A DNA stretch of 24,392 nucleotides from Pseudomonadota bacterium (lineage in GTDB: Bacteria > Pseudomonadota > Alphaproteobacteria > JAAXGF01): positions 1-24,392 of the forward strand of contig JADFMW010000009.1 in NCBI GenBank assembly GCA_022563655.1. The letters run 5' to 3'. Below the pieces are notes generated by a model. It ran no database searches. It worked only from the letters and a program-made list of their open reading frames with translations, and was not told the DNA's origin. Below are positions 1-7,269 of the stretch, in pieces. The number at the start of each line of letters is the position of its first letter. Position 1 is the stretch's first letter. A program made the position numbers and the translations under genes.

Positions 1-1469
1 GTGCGCCTGCGCCCCAGCGCGCCGTCGCCGCCGAATCGCGCCCGGATGTCGTCGAGCTCGCGCTTGAGCGCCGCCCGCTGGCGCCGGGTTTCGCCGAGGA
101 GGCGATCGAGATCGGCCTGCTCGGCGCCGAGCGCCTCGCGCTCGCGCCGGATGGCGATCTCCTCGAGCTTGCGCAGCGCGCGCAGCCGCATGTTGAGGAT
201 CGCCTCGGCCTGCGCCCCGGTCAACTCGAAGCGCGCCATCAGCGCCGCCTTGGGGTCGTCGTCGGCGCGCACGATGGCGATCACCTCGTCGAGGTTGAGA
301 TACGCGACGAGATGGCCGTCGACCACCTCGAGCCGGCGCGCGATGGCCGCGAGGCGGTGGCGGGTGCGGCGCAGCAGCACCTCGCGCCGGTGGTCGAGGA
401 AGGCCTGCAGAACCTCGCGAAGGTTCATCACGCGCGGCACGTTGTCGCCGTCGAGCACGTTCATGTTGAGGCTGACGCGGATGTCGAGGTCGGTGAGCCG
501 GAACACCGATTCCATCAGCGTCGCGGCGTCGACCGCGCGGCTCTTGGGCTCGAGAACGATGCGCACCGACTCGGCCGATTCGTCGCGCATGTCGCCAAGC
601 AGCGCGAGCTTGCGCTCGGCCAGCAGCGCGGCGATGCGCTCGATCACCCGGGCCTTCGGCACCTGGTACGGAATCTCGGTGACGACGATGCGGTACTGCC
701 CGTGCTTGAGGCGCTCGACCTCCCAGCGCGCGCGCAGGCGAAACGAGCCGCGCCCCGTGCGATAGGCCTCGAGAATGCTCTCGGGCGGCTCGACGAGAAC
801 GCAGCCGGTGGCGAAATCGGGGCCCGGCATGCGCTCGACCAACGCCGCGACATCGGCGTTGGGTTGGGCGAGCAGGTGAAGGGCCGCGTCGCACACCTCG
901 CCGGCGTTGTGCGGCGGGATGCTCGTCGCCATGCCGACCGCGATTCCCGAGGCGCCGTTGGCCAGCAGGTTGGGAAAGCGCGCCGGCAGCACCACGGGCT
1001 CGCTTTCCTCGCCGTCGTAGGTGTCGGCGAAATCGACCGTGTCCTCGTCGATGCCGTCGAGGAGCGCGGCGGCGACCTCGGTGAGCCGCGCCTCGGTGTA
1101 GCGCATGGCCGCCGCGTTGTCGCCGTCGATGTTGCCGAAGTTGCCCTGCCCCTCGATCAACGGATAGCGCACCGCGAATTCCTGCGCCAGGCGGACCAGC
1201 GCGTCGTAGACCGCGGTGTCGCCGTGGGGGTGGAACTTGCCGATCACGTCGCCGACGACGCGGGCGCACTTCTTGAACCCGGTCGAGGGGTCGAGGCGGA
1301 GCTCGCGCATGGCGTAGAGCAGCCGGCGGTGGACCGGCTTGAGCCCGTCGCGCGCATCGGGCAGCGAGCGCGACATGATCGTGGACAGGGCGTAGGCGAG
1401 GTAGCGCTCGCCGAGCGCGTCGGCGAGCTCGACCGGCCGGATTTCCTGGCTCGGCTTGGTCCCGGTCAT
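1..1469 (-). CDS. parC: DNA topoisomerase IV subunit A, C-terminus cut by window edge
   Basis: ParC is the DNA-cleaving subunit of topoisomerase IV, which unlinks daughter chromosomes together with ParE. Translation from the ATG at 1469 gives 489 residues of the N-terminal breakage-reunion region; the end lies beyond position 1. The winged-helix part contains the motif DGLKPVHRRLLYAM (residues 41-54), the quinolone-determining stretch HPHGDTAVYDAL with Thr85 and Asp89 at the positions equivalent to E. coli Ser80 and Glu84, and the catalytic tyrosine Tyr124 in AAAMRYTEARLT. The FGNIDGDNAAAMRY wording is that of alphaproteobacterial ParC rather than GyrA, and the recO neighbour agrees. It starts 12 bp after the recO stop, so it is probably co-transcribed with recO. 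GyrA is the alternative and is less likely. Confidence 0.93.
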   Translation of the reverse strand, partial: MTGTKPSQEIRPVELADALGERYLAYALSTIMSRSLPDARDGLKPVHRRLLYAMRELRLDPSTGFKKCARVVGDVIGKFHPHGDTAVYDALVRLAQEFAVRYPLIEGQGNFGNIDGDNAAAMRYTEARLTEVAAALLDGIDEDTVDFADTYDGEESEPVVLPARFPNLLANGASGIAVGMATSIPPHNAGEVCDAALHLLAQPNADVAALVERMPGPDFATGCVLVEPPESILEAYRTGRGSFRLRARWEVERLKHGQYRIVVTEIPYQVPKARVIERIAALLAERKLALLGDMRDESAESVRIVLEPKSRAVDAATLMESVFRLTDLDIRVSLNMNVLDGDNVPRVMNLREVLQAFLDHRREVLLRRTRHRLAAIARRLEVVDGHLVAYLNLDEVIAIVRADDDPKAALMARFELTGAQAEAILNMRLRALRKLEEIAIRREREALGAEQADLDRLLGETRRQRAALKRELDDIRARFGGDGALGRRR

Positions 1470-1481
1470 GGGCCTATCGGA

Positions 1482-2240
1482 TCACTCGGCATCGGCGACT
1501 ATACCACCAGATCTAGTGGTTGTGCGAGTGAAACGCTCAATAAATCGCTCGCGGGCGGCGGGCAGCTTGCGCTCGTGCGGGGCGAACAGGTGCCGATCGA
1601 GAAAGCTTCCGCTCAGCCTCAAGCCGGCGGCGACGTCGGCCGTCCCGGCCTCGGCCGCGCCGATCAGGAAGCCGGGCAGCGGCAACAGCCGCGTACGCCA
1701 GGGCTCGCCCGCGGCGCGGCTGACCGCGCGCCCCGACTTGGGCGATACGTAGGCCAGATCGTCGGTCGCCCCGGTCGCCGCGCAGCGCGTAAGGTCGAGG
1801 CCGAAGCCGAGCTCGCGCAGCAGATCGAGCTCCCAACGCACGTAGAGCGCGGGCCACGCCGGCTCGCCGCCCGCCAGCGCCTCGATCAGCGACAGCGTGG
1901 CGTCGTAGAGCACGGGATAAGGATGGCGCTCGGGCAGCGACACGGCGAGCAGCGCGCAGGCCGAGGTCAGCGCGGCGAGCCCGAGCGGATCGTCGAGCAG
2001 CGCCGCGGCGTGGCTCTTGACCGGCTCGCAGGTGTACGCGCCCAGGTGCTCGGAGAGCCGCGCCCGCCAGCGCGCCGCCACCAGGTTGCCCGACTGGTAG
2101 ACGCCGCGCGCCTTCGATCCGGCGCCGCCGCGCACCAGCCCGGCGTGGCGGCCGTGGGCGTGCGTGAACAGCTGCACCACGGCCGAGGCCTCGCCGTGCC
2201 GCCGCGCCGCCAGCACGATCCCCTCGTCGGACCACTCCAT
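1482..2240 (-). CDS. recO: DNA repair protein RecO
   Basis: RecO helps load RecA onto SSB-coated single-stranded DNA in the RecFOR recombinational repair pathway. The 252-residue protein has the usual family length. It opens with the N-terminal OB-fold signature (MEWSDEGIVLAARRHGE, then LFTHAHGRHAGLVRGG at about residues 24-39) and continues with the helical domain (ELDLLRELGFGLDLTRC at about 137-153, then AYVSPKSGRAVS). No clear CxxC zinc-finger pair is visible, only isolated cysteines. The ATG at 2240 has no strong ribosome binding site. The gene lies 12 bp before parC. In most alphaproteobacteria recO directly follows era; here a foreign-looking ATPase gene separates them. Confidence 0.93.
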   Translation of the reverse strand: MEWSDEGIVLAARRHGEASAVVQLFTHAHGRHAGLVRGGAGSKARGVYQSGNLVAARWRARLSEHLGAYTCEPVKSHAAALLDDPLGLAALTSACALLAVSLPERHPYPVLYDATLSLIEALAGGEPAWPALYVRWELDLLRELGFGLDLTRCAATGATDDLAYVSPKSGRAVSRAAGEPWRTRLLPLPGFLIGAAEAGTADVAAGLRLSGSFLDRHLFAPHERKLPAARERFIERFTRTTTRSGGIVADAE

Positions 2241-2293
2241 CGGGGTGGTATAGCAGACGGCGCGAAAGCCCCCGGCGAAAAGCGCGGTAGCCG

Positions 2294-4189
2294 CTACTCG
2301 CCTTTGCCGGTGAGGCGTGCGAGATCGCGCTGTATCACCTTGTAGCCGTGCCCGTGCTCACTTTCCGGGTAGCGATCGGCGTAAGGCCGTATCAGGCGCA
2401 AGGCTTCTTCGGCTGCCTTAATCGCGGGCTCGGATTGCCCCTGTTCCTCGAGCCTGTGAGAAAGAACCGAAAGACTCCTCGCCAAGTCCGGCTCGTAGCG
2501 CGCCGGGCTCGCCTTTGCCAGCCGGCGATATATCTCTACCGCCTCGCGGATGGCGTCGAGCGCCCCCGCCGCGTCGCCGGCATCGCTCAACCGATTCGAA
2601 AGGTTGTTCAGGCTCGACGCCAGCTCGGGCTCGAAGCGCGCCGGGTTCGCGGCCGCGAGGCGGCGATATTTCTCCACCGCCTTGCGGATGGCGTCGAGCG
2701 CCCCCGCCGCGTCGCCGATCGAGTTGAGAGCGACCGACAAGTTGTTAAGGCGTGACGCCTTTTCCGCGTCATCGCCGGTGCTCTCGGCAAGCGATTGCCA
2801 AACGGCAACGTCAAGGGGAGCCAAGCCGACGGGAAGCTTCACCTCGGCTACGATCGGTGCGGCGCGAAGACAGCGAGCCGGATTCCCAGCAAAAGCACTA
2901 GCCAGCCAGTCGCTCAAACGATGCTCATGAAGGCCAAGGACGACTTCAGCGTCGTATGACAAACGTCCTGCCCGCTCGAGTCCGCCACCCACGTCCCCTT
3001 CAAGTGCCGCCCACAACCTTTCCGGCGCTAGTTCGGGGCGCTCGGCCAGAACGCGCACGAGGAAGGCTGCGGCGATCAGGTCCGGTTCGGGACGTGGCAG
3101 GCGCCCAGCAGTCATCACCTCGCACTGACCGATCACGTCAACTATCGAGTCGCTGTCTGGCAAGCCCAAATCTAGAGGCTTCTTCGCGGCCAAGCTTCTC
3201 AGATCATCGTGGTCAAGCCCGTCGGATATGGCGGCAATGGCAACAAGCCGTGCCAGTGCGTGACGCTGGATAACAACTTGCTGTTCAATGCGGCGAAGGC
3301 GAGATAGTTCCCTCTCAACAAGCTCTTCTAAGATTTTCGCACCCGTATATTTGAAGGTGGCTCCCGGATAAACGGCATCGTGTACTGCTGCGGCAACGAT
3401 ATAGAGGGGTCGAGCGTGCTCGGGGGATAGTTGTTGCCAAGCATCGAATGCCGCTTCTGTAAGGGGGTAGGGCTCGGATTCCAATGCATCGGCGGCGCGC
3501 TTCTGCGCCGTAAGGAGGATCGCGTACGCATTCTCGATCGGCGCGGTCGATAGGTGCAAGGGCACTTCGTCCTTGATCGCATCCGCGCCACTGTCTCGAA
3601 TGAGTTCTCCCCATTCGTTGACATCGAAACGGCTCAAGAACAGCACCCGAAAAAGCGGATGCGATACAGGCAAATTGCTGAGATTCCGTAGCAGATCAGT
3701 GACGCCCTCGCGGTTCTCTTCCGGGTAGTCGACGACCAGGAGAGTGCCCGTTTCATGTATCCAGTAGCCGCTGGGATTGCGCAAATCAACGAACCCGGCT
3801 GCCCAGCCGTCATCCTGCATTATTTCTGCGAACTCCGCAGCCAACCGGCTTTTTCCCACACCGCCAGCCCCTGTGATGAACTTGAGGGATACGCGCGGCT
3901 CGCTGTCCGCCCACTCGCGGAGTTGTTTGACATCCTCATCGCGGCCAACGAAATCCGACAGGCCAGCATGCCAACCCAGCATTGCAAAGATGCTTGGGTT
4001 ACTCTGAAGGCCCTGGCGCGGAATAACGAGGTCGGCCGGCTTCACCGTATCGGGCGAGCCGCCACCAACATAATAGGCGCCACTAACGGTGGGGCCGACC
4101 TGAATCCCCGTCAGATTAAGGTTAATGAGCGAGAAGAACATGCCTATCGATACGCGCAGAACAAGCCGTCCGCTGATGAAGGAGAACAC
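2294..4189 (-). CDS. STAND-like P-loop ATPase with C-terminal TPR repeats
   Basis: No gene name is recognised. The 631-residue protein has a Walker A motif GAGGVGKS at 107-114, a Walker B-like strand LLVVDY at 150-155, and an LFLSRF strand at 183-188 whose Arg could act as a sensor. A 'FVGRDEDVKQL' lead-in (80-90) is typical of NB-ARC/STAND or AAA-type signalling ATPases. After a helical middle region, three TPR-like units with a 46-residue period begin at about 481, 527 and 573. Such proteins sense ligands through TPRs and act in signalling, antiphage defence or cell death, but the role here is inferred. Only about 80 residues precede the ATPase, with a weakly hydrophobic stretch at about 9-30 and no recognisable effector domain. 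The start is a GTG preceded by GAGGGG; ATG at residue 17 is an alternative. Base composition is visibly less GC-rich than in era and recO, suggesting acquisition. Confidence 0.75.
   Translation of the reverse strand: MFSFISGRLVLRVSIGMFFSLINLNLTGIQVGPTVSGAYYVGGGSPDTVKPADLVIPRQGLQSNPSIFAMLGWHAGLSDFVGRDEDVKQLREWADSEPRVSLKFITGAGGVGKSRLAAEFAEIMQDDGWAAGFVDLRNPSGYWIHETGTLLVVDYPEENREGVTDLLRNLSNLPVSHPLFRVLFLSRFDVNEWGELIRDSGADAIKDEVPLHLSTAPIENAYAILLTAQKRAADALESEPYPLTEAAFDAWQQLSPEHARPLYIVAAAVHDAVYPGATFKYTGAKILEELVERELSRLRRIEQQVVIQRHALARLVAIAAISDGLDHDDLRSLAAKKPLDLGLPDSDSIVDVIGQCEVMTAGRLPRPEPDLIAAAFLVRVLAERPELAPERLWAALEGDVGGGLERAGRLSYDAEVVLGLHEHRLSDWLASAFAGNPARCLRAAPIVAEVKLPVGLAPLDVAVWQSLAESTGDDAEKASRLNNLSVALNSIGDAAGALDAIRKAVEKYRRLAAANPARFEPELASSLNNLSNRLSDAGDAAGALDAIREAVEIYRRLAKASPARYEPDLARSLSVLSHRLEEQGQSEPAIKAAEEALRLIRPYADRYPESEHGHGYKVIQRDLARLTGKGE
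2474..2749 (-). repeat. Two 138-bp TPR-coding direct repeats
   Basis: Two adjacent 138-bp units (2612-2749 and 2474-2611) encode 46-residue TPR-type repeats sharing cores such as GDAAGALDAIR and AVExYRRLA. They are similar at both DNA and protein level, so a recent duplication is plausible. A third, diverged unit follows at lower coordinates. Confidence 0.7.
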
Positions 4190-4248
4190 GTGGTCGTGCC
4201 CCCTCGCCGGACGATCTACCCGCGAAAGTGTACCAGAGAACGGGGTGT

Positions 4249-4291
4249 GGGGCGAAGCCCCGCGAAAAGGGAGCGCGAGGCGCAGCCTCGC
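4249..4291 (-). terminator. Two adjacent hairpins between era and the STAND gene
   Basis: Reading away from the era stop, a perfect 7-bp stem GCGAGGC/GCCTCGC with a 3-nt loop (4275-4291) is followed by a CCCTTTT run. A second perfect stem GGGGC/GCCCC with a 3-nt loop (4249-4261) comes next. The pair could end the lepB-rnc-era transcript. The T-run is short, so a strong Rho-independent terminator is not certain. A dispersed intergenic repeat is an alternative. Confidence 0.45.
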
Positions 4292-4306
4292 CTATAGGCC
4301 GCGCGC

Positions 4307-5254
4307 CTACCGTGGGAACTCGAGGCCCATCTCGCGGTAGCGGGCGGGGTCGTCGGTCCATTTGGGGGCGACCTTGACGCGCAGGAAGAGGTGCACGCGG
4401 CGCTCCAGGCTGGCTTCGAGGTCGTGGCGGGCGGCGGTGCCGACGTGCTTGATCTTGGCGCCGCCCTTGCCGAGCACGATCGGCTTGTGGGCCTCGCGCA
4501 GCACGTAGATCAGCGCCTCGATGCGCACGCTGCCGTCCTTGCGCTCCTCGAAGCTCTCGGTCTCGACCGACAGCGCGTAGGGCAGCTCCTGGTGCAGATT
4601 GAGGAACAGCTTCTCGCGCACGACCTCGGCGGCGAGCAGGCGCAGCGGCAGATCGGAGAGCTGGTCCTCGGGATAGAGCCACGGCCCCGGCGGCAGCCGC
4701 CCGGCAAGCGCGGACTTGAGATCGTCGACGCCGTCGCCGTTGAGCGCCGAGAGCATGAACGTCTCGCCGAAGATGCCCGTATCGTCGAGCGCGGCGGCGA
4801 GCGGCAGCAGCTTGGCGCGCGCAACGAGGTCGATCTTGTTGAGCGCCAGGATCGCGCGCCGGCGCTGTTTCTTCAGCCCGTCGATGATGTGCCGCGTGGC
4901 GGCATCGACGCCGCGCTTGGCGTCGACCAGCACCACGATGTGATCGGCGTCGCGCGCGCCGACCCAGGCGGCGGCGACCATGGCGCGCTCGAGCCGGCGC
5001 TTGGGCGCAAATATCCCCGGGGTATCGACGAACACGAGCTGGGCCTCGCCGGCGATGCAGATGCCGATGATGCGGCGGCGCGTCGTCTGCACCTTGGGCG
5101 TGACGATCGAGACCTTGCTGCCGACCAGGCGGTTCAAGAGCGTCGACTTGCCGGCGTTGGGCGCGCCGACGAGGGCGATGAAGCCGCAGCGCTCGGCGCC
5201 GCCGCTCGTTGGCCCCCCGGTCACTGGTCCCCCGGTCATTGGCCCCCCGGTCAC
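4307..5254 (-). CDS. era: GTPase Era
   Basis: Era is an essential GTPase that binds 16S rRNA and the maturing 30S subunit at the inner face of the membrane. The 315-residue protein has all expected motifs: Walker A GAPNAGKS (30-37), switch regions including TPKVQTTRRR, the G3 motif VDTPG, the G4 motif NKID, and a C-terminal KH domain with the GKGGAKIKHVG loop. The N-terminus is unusual. It begins with a 5-residue repeat (MTGGP, MTGGP, VTGGP) encoded by three 15-bp DNA units, so GTG at 5254, ATG at 5239 and GTG at 5224 are all possible in-frame starts. The first overlaps the rnc stop (GTGA), which suggests translational coupling. The conserved core begins at about residue 22. Confidence 0.96.
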   Translation of the reverse strand: MTGGPMTGGPVTGGPTSGGAERCGFIALVGAPNAGKSTLLNRLVGSKVSIVTPKVQTTRRRIIGICIAGEAQLVFVDTPGIFAPKRRLERAMVAAAWVGARDADHIVVLVDAKRGVDAATRHIIDGLKKQRRRAILALNKIDLVARAKLLPLAAALDDTGIFGETFMLSALNGDGVDDLKSALAGRLPPGPWLYPEDQLSDLPLRLLAAEVVREKLFLNLHQELPYALSVETESFEERKDGSVRIEALIYVLREAHKPIVLGKGGAKIKHVGTAARHDLEASLERRVHLFLRVKVAPKWTDDPARYREMGLEFPR

Positions 5255-5255
5255 T
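5211..5255 (-). repeat. Three 15-bp tandem repeats spanning the rnc stop and era start
   Basis: Units lie at 5211-5225, 5226-5240 and 5241-5255 (plus-strand form GGCCCCCCGGTCACT with small changes). On the coding strand each unit carries a stop-start overlap, GTGA or ATGA, and the 15-bp length keeps both the rnc and era frames. The result is three consecutive in-frame rnc stops and three consecutive era start codons. Confidence 0.9.
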
Positions 5256-5985
5256 GGCCGGCGCTTTTCTTATCCGCGTGCCCGGTCTTGTCCGCGTGCC
5301 GGGTCTTGTCCGCGAGCTTGGACAAGAGCGCCGCGGCCGCGGCCTGCTCGGCGGCGCGCTTCGACGGCCCCTTCGCGGTGACCGCCGGCAGGCCCTCGAC
5401 GCGCGCCTCGACCGCGAACGTCGGGCTGTGCGGCGGCCCCTCGACGCCCACCGTGGTGTAGTCGGGCAGCGGCTTGGCGGTCCCCTGGGCCCATTCCTGC
5501 AGCCGCGTCTTGGCGTCCTCGGGCGGCGTCTCGGCGGTCTCCATCATGGCGGTCCAGCGGCGCCGGACGAAGGCCCCGGCCGCGGCCAGCCCGCCGTCGA
5601 GGTAGAGCGCGCCGAGCACCGCCTCCGTGGCGTCGGCGAGCAGGGTCGGGTTCGACCGCCCGCCGCTCTCCTCCTCGCCCTTCGAGATCGTCACGTAGCG
5701 CCCGAGGTCAATCTCCCCGCCCACCCGCGCCAACGCCTCGCGCCGCACCAGCGCGGCGAAACGTTTGGCGAGCGCGCCTTCGTCCTCGGCCGGGAAGGCG
5801 GCGAGCAGCATGTCGGCGACGATCAGCCCGAGCACGCGGTCACCCAGGAACTCGAGGCGCTCGTAGCCGCACCCCCCGACCTTGGCGCTCGGGTGCGTCA
5901 GCGCCTCGGCCAGCAGCGCCGGGCGGGCGAAGACGTGACCCAGGACCGGGTGGAGATCGGCTTGCCGCGGCGCCTTCGCCGTCAC
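5251..5985 (-). CDS. rnc: Ribonuclease III
   Basis: RNase III cuts double-stranded RNA, notably in rRNA precursors and structured mRNAs. The 244-residue protein carries the signature ERLEFLGDRVLGL (42-54) with metal-binding Glu45 and Asp49, and the second acidic pair Asp118 and Glu121 in LLADATEAVLGALYLDGG. A dsRNA-binding domain follows (about 158-225, ending GPSKRAAEQAAAAALL). A lysine-rich tail made of ADKTxH repeats is added after it. The GTG start at 5985 lies in the last of three tandem repeats, and its GTGA overlaps a stop codon. The gene sits between lepB and era in the usual order and overlaps era by 4 bp, consistent with a coupled operon. Confidence 0.96.
   Translation of the reverse strand: MTAKAPRQADLHPVLGHVFARPALLAEALTHPSAKVGGCGYERLEFLGDRVLGLIVADMLLAAFPAEDEGALAKRFAALVRREALARVGGEIDLGRYVTISKGEEESGGRSNPTLLADATEAVLGALYLDGGLAAAGAFVRRRWTAMMETAETPPEDAKTRLQEWAQGTAKPLPDYTTVGVEGPPHSPTFAVEARVEGLPAVTAKGPSKRAAEQAAAAALLSKLADKTRHADKTGHADKKSAGQ
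5278..5313 (-). repeat. 18-bp tandem repeat in the 3' end of rnc
   Basis: Two complete 18-bp units (5278-5295 and 5296-5313) and a partial third (to about 5267) encode the repeated peptide ADKTxH near the RNase III C-terminus. The length preserves frame. The repeat lies outside the conserved RNase III and dsRNA-binding domains. Confidence 0.85.
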
Positions 5986-6020
5986 TCGACCGGCCTAATC
6001 ACTCGACCGGCCTTGATCAC
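5982..6020 (-). other. Candidate 12-codon relay ORF between lepB and rnc
   Basis: A GTG overlapping the lepB stop (as GTGA) opens a frame of 12 codons, MIKAGRVIRPVE. Its TGA overlaps the rnc GTG start, again as GTGA. A ribosome ending lepB could reinitiate here and pass coupling on to rnc across the duplicated junction. This is inference from spacing (18 + 17 bp); translation is not shown. Confidence 0.3.
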
Positions 6021-6031
6021 TCGACCGGCCT
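5982..6031 (-). repeat. Three tandem repeats spanning the lepB stop and rnc start
   Basis: An identical 15-bp core (plus-strand TCACTCGACCGGCCT) occurs at 5982-5996, 5999-6013 and 6017-6031, with periods of 17 and 18 bp. On the coding strand each copy contains GAGTGA. The first copy holds the true lepB stop and the last holds the rnc GTG start. Confidence 0.9.
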
Positions 6032-6766
6032 GAACAGGCGGCTGTAGCGAGTCGACGTCGGCCAGCGCCAAAACTCCCACATCCGCGCCGAGCCGTTGGT
6101 CGAGAAGAACAAGACCTCGGCCCGGCCCACCAGATTCTCGGCCTTGATGGGACCCCAGACGCGGCTGTCGGAGGAGCGGTCGCGATTGTCGCCCATCATG
6201 AAGTACTGGCCCGGCGGCACGGTGATGACCCGGGTATTGTCGGCGCCGGTGTTGCCGTCGTCGAAGGTGCGATAGCTGACGCCGTTGGGGAGAGTCTCGC
6301 GGAACTCGGCAACGCCCGGGCCGACGCGGAGCGTGCGGTCGGGGTTGTCGAGCTCGATGCGTTCGCGCTTGACCGCCCGGCCGTTGATGTAGAGCGCGCC
6401 GTTCTTCATCTGGATGCGGTCGCCGGGAAGACCGATGACGCGCTTGATGTAATCGGTCGAGTTGTCGACCGGCCATTTGAACACCGCCACGTCGCCCCGC
6501 TCCGGCTCGCGCCCGAAGAGCCGGTCGGAAATCAGCGGCAGACTCCAAGGCAGGGAGTGGCGGCTGTAGCCGTATGCGAACTTGGCGACGAACAGATAAT
6601 CGCCGATCAGCAGGGTCGGCTTCATCGAGCCGGAAGGAATGTTGAACGGCTCGTACGCGACGGTTCGGAAGACGATCGCGATCAGCACGGCATAGAAGAC
6701 GGTCTTCAGCGTCTCCCACCAGCCGCCGGGACTCGCCTGGGCGCGAGCAGACTTCTTTTTAAACAT
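6017..6766 (-). CDS. lepB: Signal peptidase I
   Basis: LepB is the membrane-bound serine protease that removes signal peptides from exported proteins. The 249-residue protein has one N-terminal transmembrane segment (about 22-37), the catalytic serine Ser47 in NIPSGSMKPTL, and the general-base lysine Lys108 in YIKRVIGLPGD. The later conserved boxes VPPGQYFMMGDNRDRSSDSRVWG and VGRAEVLFFS are intact. The ATG at 6766 is preceded by AGGGG about 9 bases upstream. The C-terminus RPVE lies inside the tandem repeat that runs into rnc. An AT-rich leader upstream may carry a promoter for lepB-rnc-era. Confidence 0.96.
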   Translation of the reverse strand: MFKKKSARAQASPGGWWETLKTVFYAVLIAIVFRTVAYEPFNIPSGSMKPTLLIGDYLFVAKFAYGYSRHSLPWSLPLISDRLFGREPERGDVAVFKWPVDNSTDYIKRVIGLPGDRIQMKNGALYINGRAVKRERIELDNPDRTLRVGPGVAEFRETLPNGVSYRTFDDGNTGADNTRVITVPPGQYFMMGDNRDRSSDSRVWGPIKAENLVGRAEVLFFSTNGSARMWEFWRWPTSTRYSRLFRPVE

Positions 6767-6844
6767 TAACGACAGCCCCTAATATAGATGATATACGTTG
6801 ATAAGTTAGATCTTCCACTCGACGCTGGTGGTCATGGAAGCGCG
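6767..6844 (-). promoter_or_regulatory. AT-rich leader of lepB, possible internal promoter
   Basis: This 78-bp gap between acpS and lepB is strikingly AT-rich for the window (TATATC and TATATT on the coding strand at about 6781-6795). It could hold a promoter for lepB-rnc-era. No good -35 box at proper spacing was found, so the call is weak. Confidence 0.25.
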
Positions 6845-7252
6845 TCATTCCGAGCCCACGGCGACGGCGGAAATGAGCACGATGGCCTGGGCCGTCGGAT
6901 GGTCGTCGGTGAGGGTGAGGTCGATCTGCGCCGTCATGCCGGACGGGGTGATCTCGCTGAGCCGGCGCGCCGCGCCGCCGGTGAGCGCGAGAGTGGGCTT
7001 GCCCGAGGGCAGGTTGACGACCCCCATGTCGCGCCAATAGACGCCGCGGCGCAATCCGGTGCCCAGCGCCTTGGCGCAGGCTTCCTTGGCGGCGAAGCGC
7101 CGCGCGTAGCTGCCGGCCCGGCGGGCGCGGCCTTCGCACTTTTGGCGCTCGACCTCGGTGAAGACGCGCTTAATGAAGCGCTGGCCGAAGCGTTCCAAGG
7201 TGCGCTCGATGCGGCGGATGTCGGTGATGTCGCTGCCGAGGCCGATGATCAT
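6845..7252 (-). CDS. acpS: Holo-[acyl-carrier-protein] synthase
   Basis: AcpS transfers the 4'-phosphopantetheine arm from coenzyme A to acyl carrier protein, activating it for fatty-acid synthesis. The 135-residue protein starts MIIGLGSDITDIRRIE, with the magnesium-binding aspartate in GSDI, and contains the RRFAAKEACAKALGTG box with the second metal-binding glutamate. The C-terminal strand AQIDLTLTDDHPTAQAIVLIS is typical. The ATG at 7252 was chosen because it matches the family N-terminus; the open frame extends further upstream into pdxJ. It lies 17 bp after pdxJ, the common alphaproteobacterial pair. Confidence 0.94.
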   Translation of the reverse strand: MIIGLGSDITDIRRIERTLERFGQRFIKRVFTEVERQKCEGRARRAGSYARRFAAKEACAKALGTGLRRGVYWRDMGVVNLPSGKPTLALTGGAARRLSEITPSGMTAQIDLTLTDDHPTAQAIVLISAVAVGSE

Positions 7253-7269
7253 GACGAGCCGCCGAACGC

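Noticed and set aside
312..2345. 677-codon plus-strand open frame
   Set aside because: It is the antisense shadow of parC and recO, which have full family motifs on the minus strand; the plus-strand protein is Arg/Ala/Gly-rich without domains.
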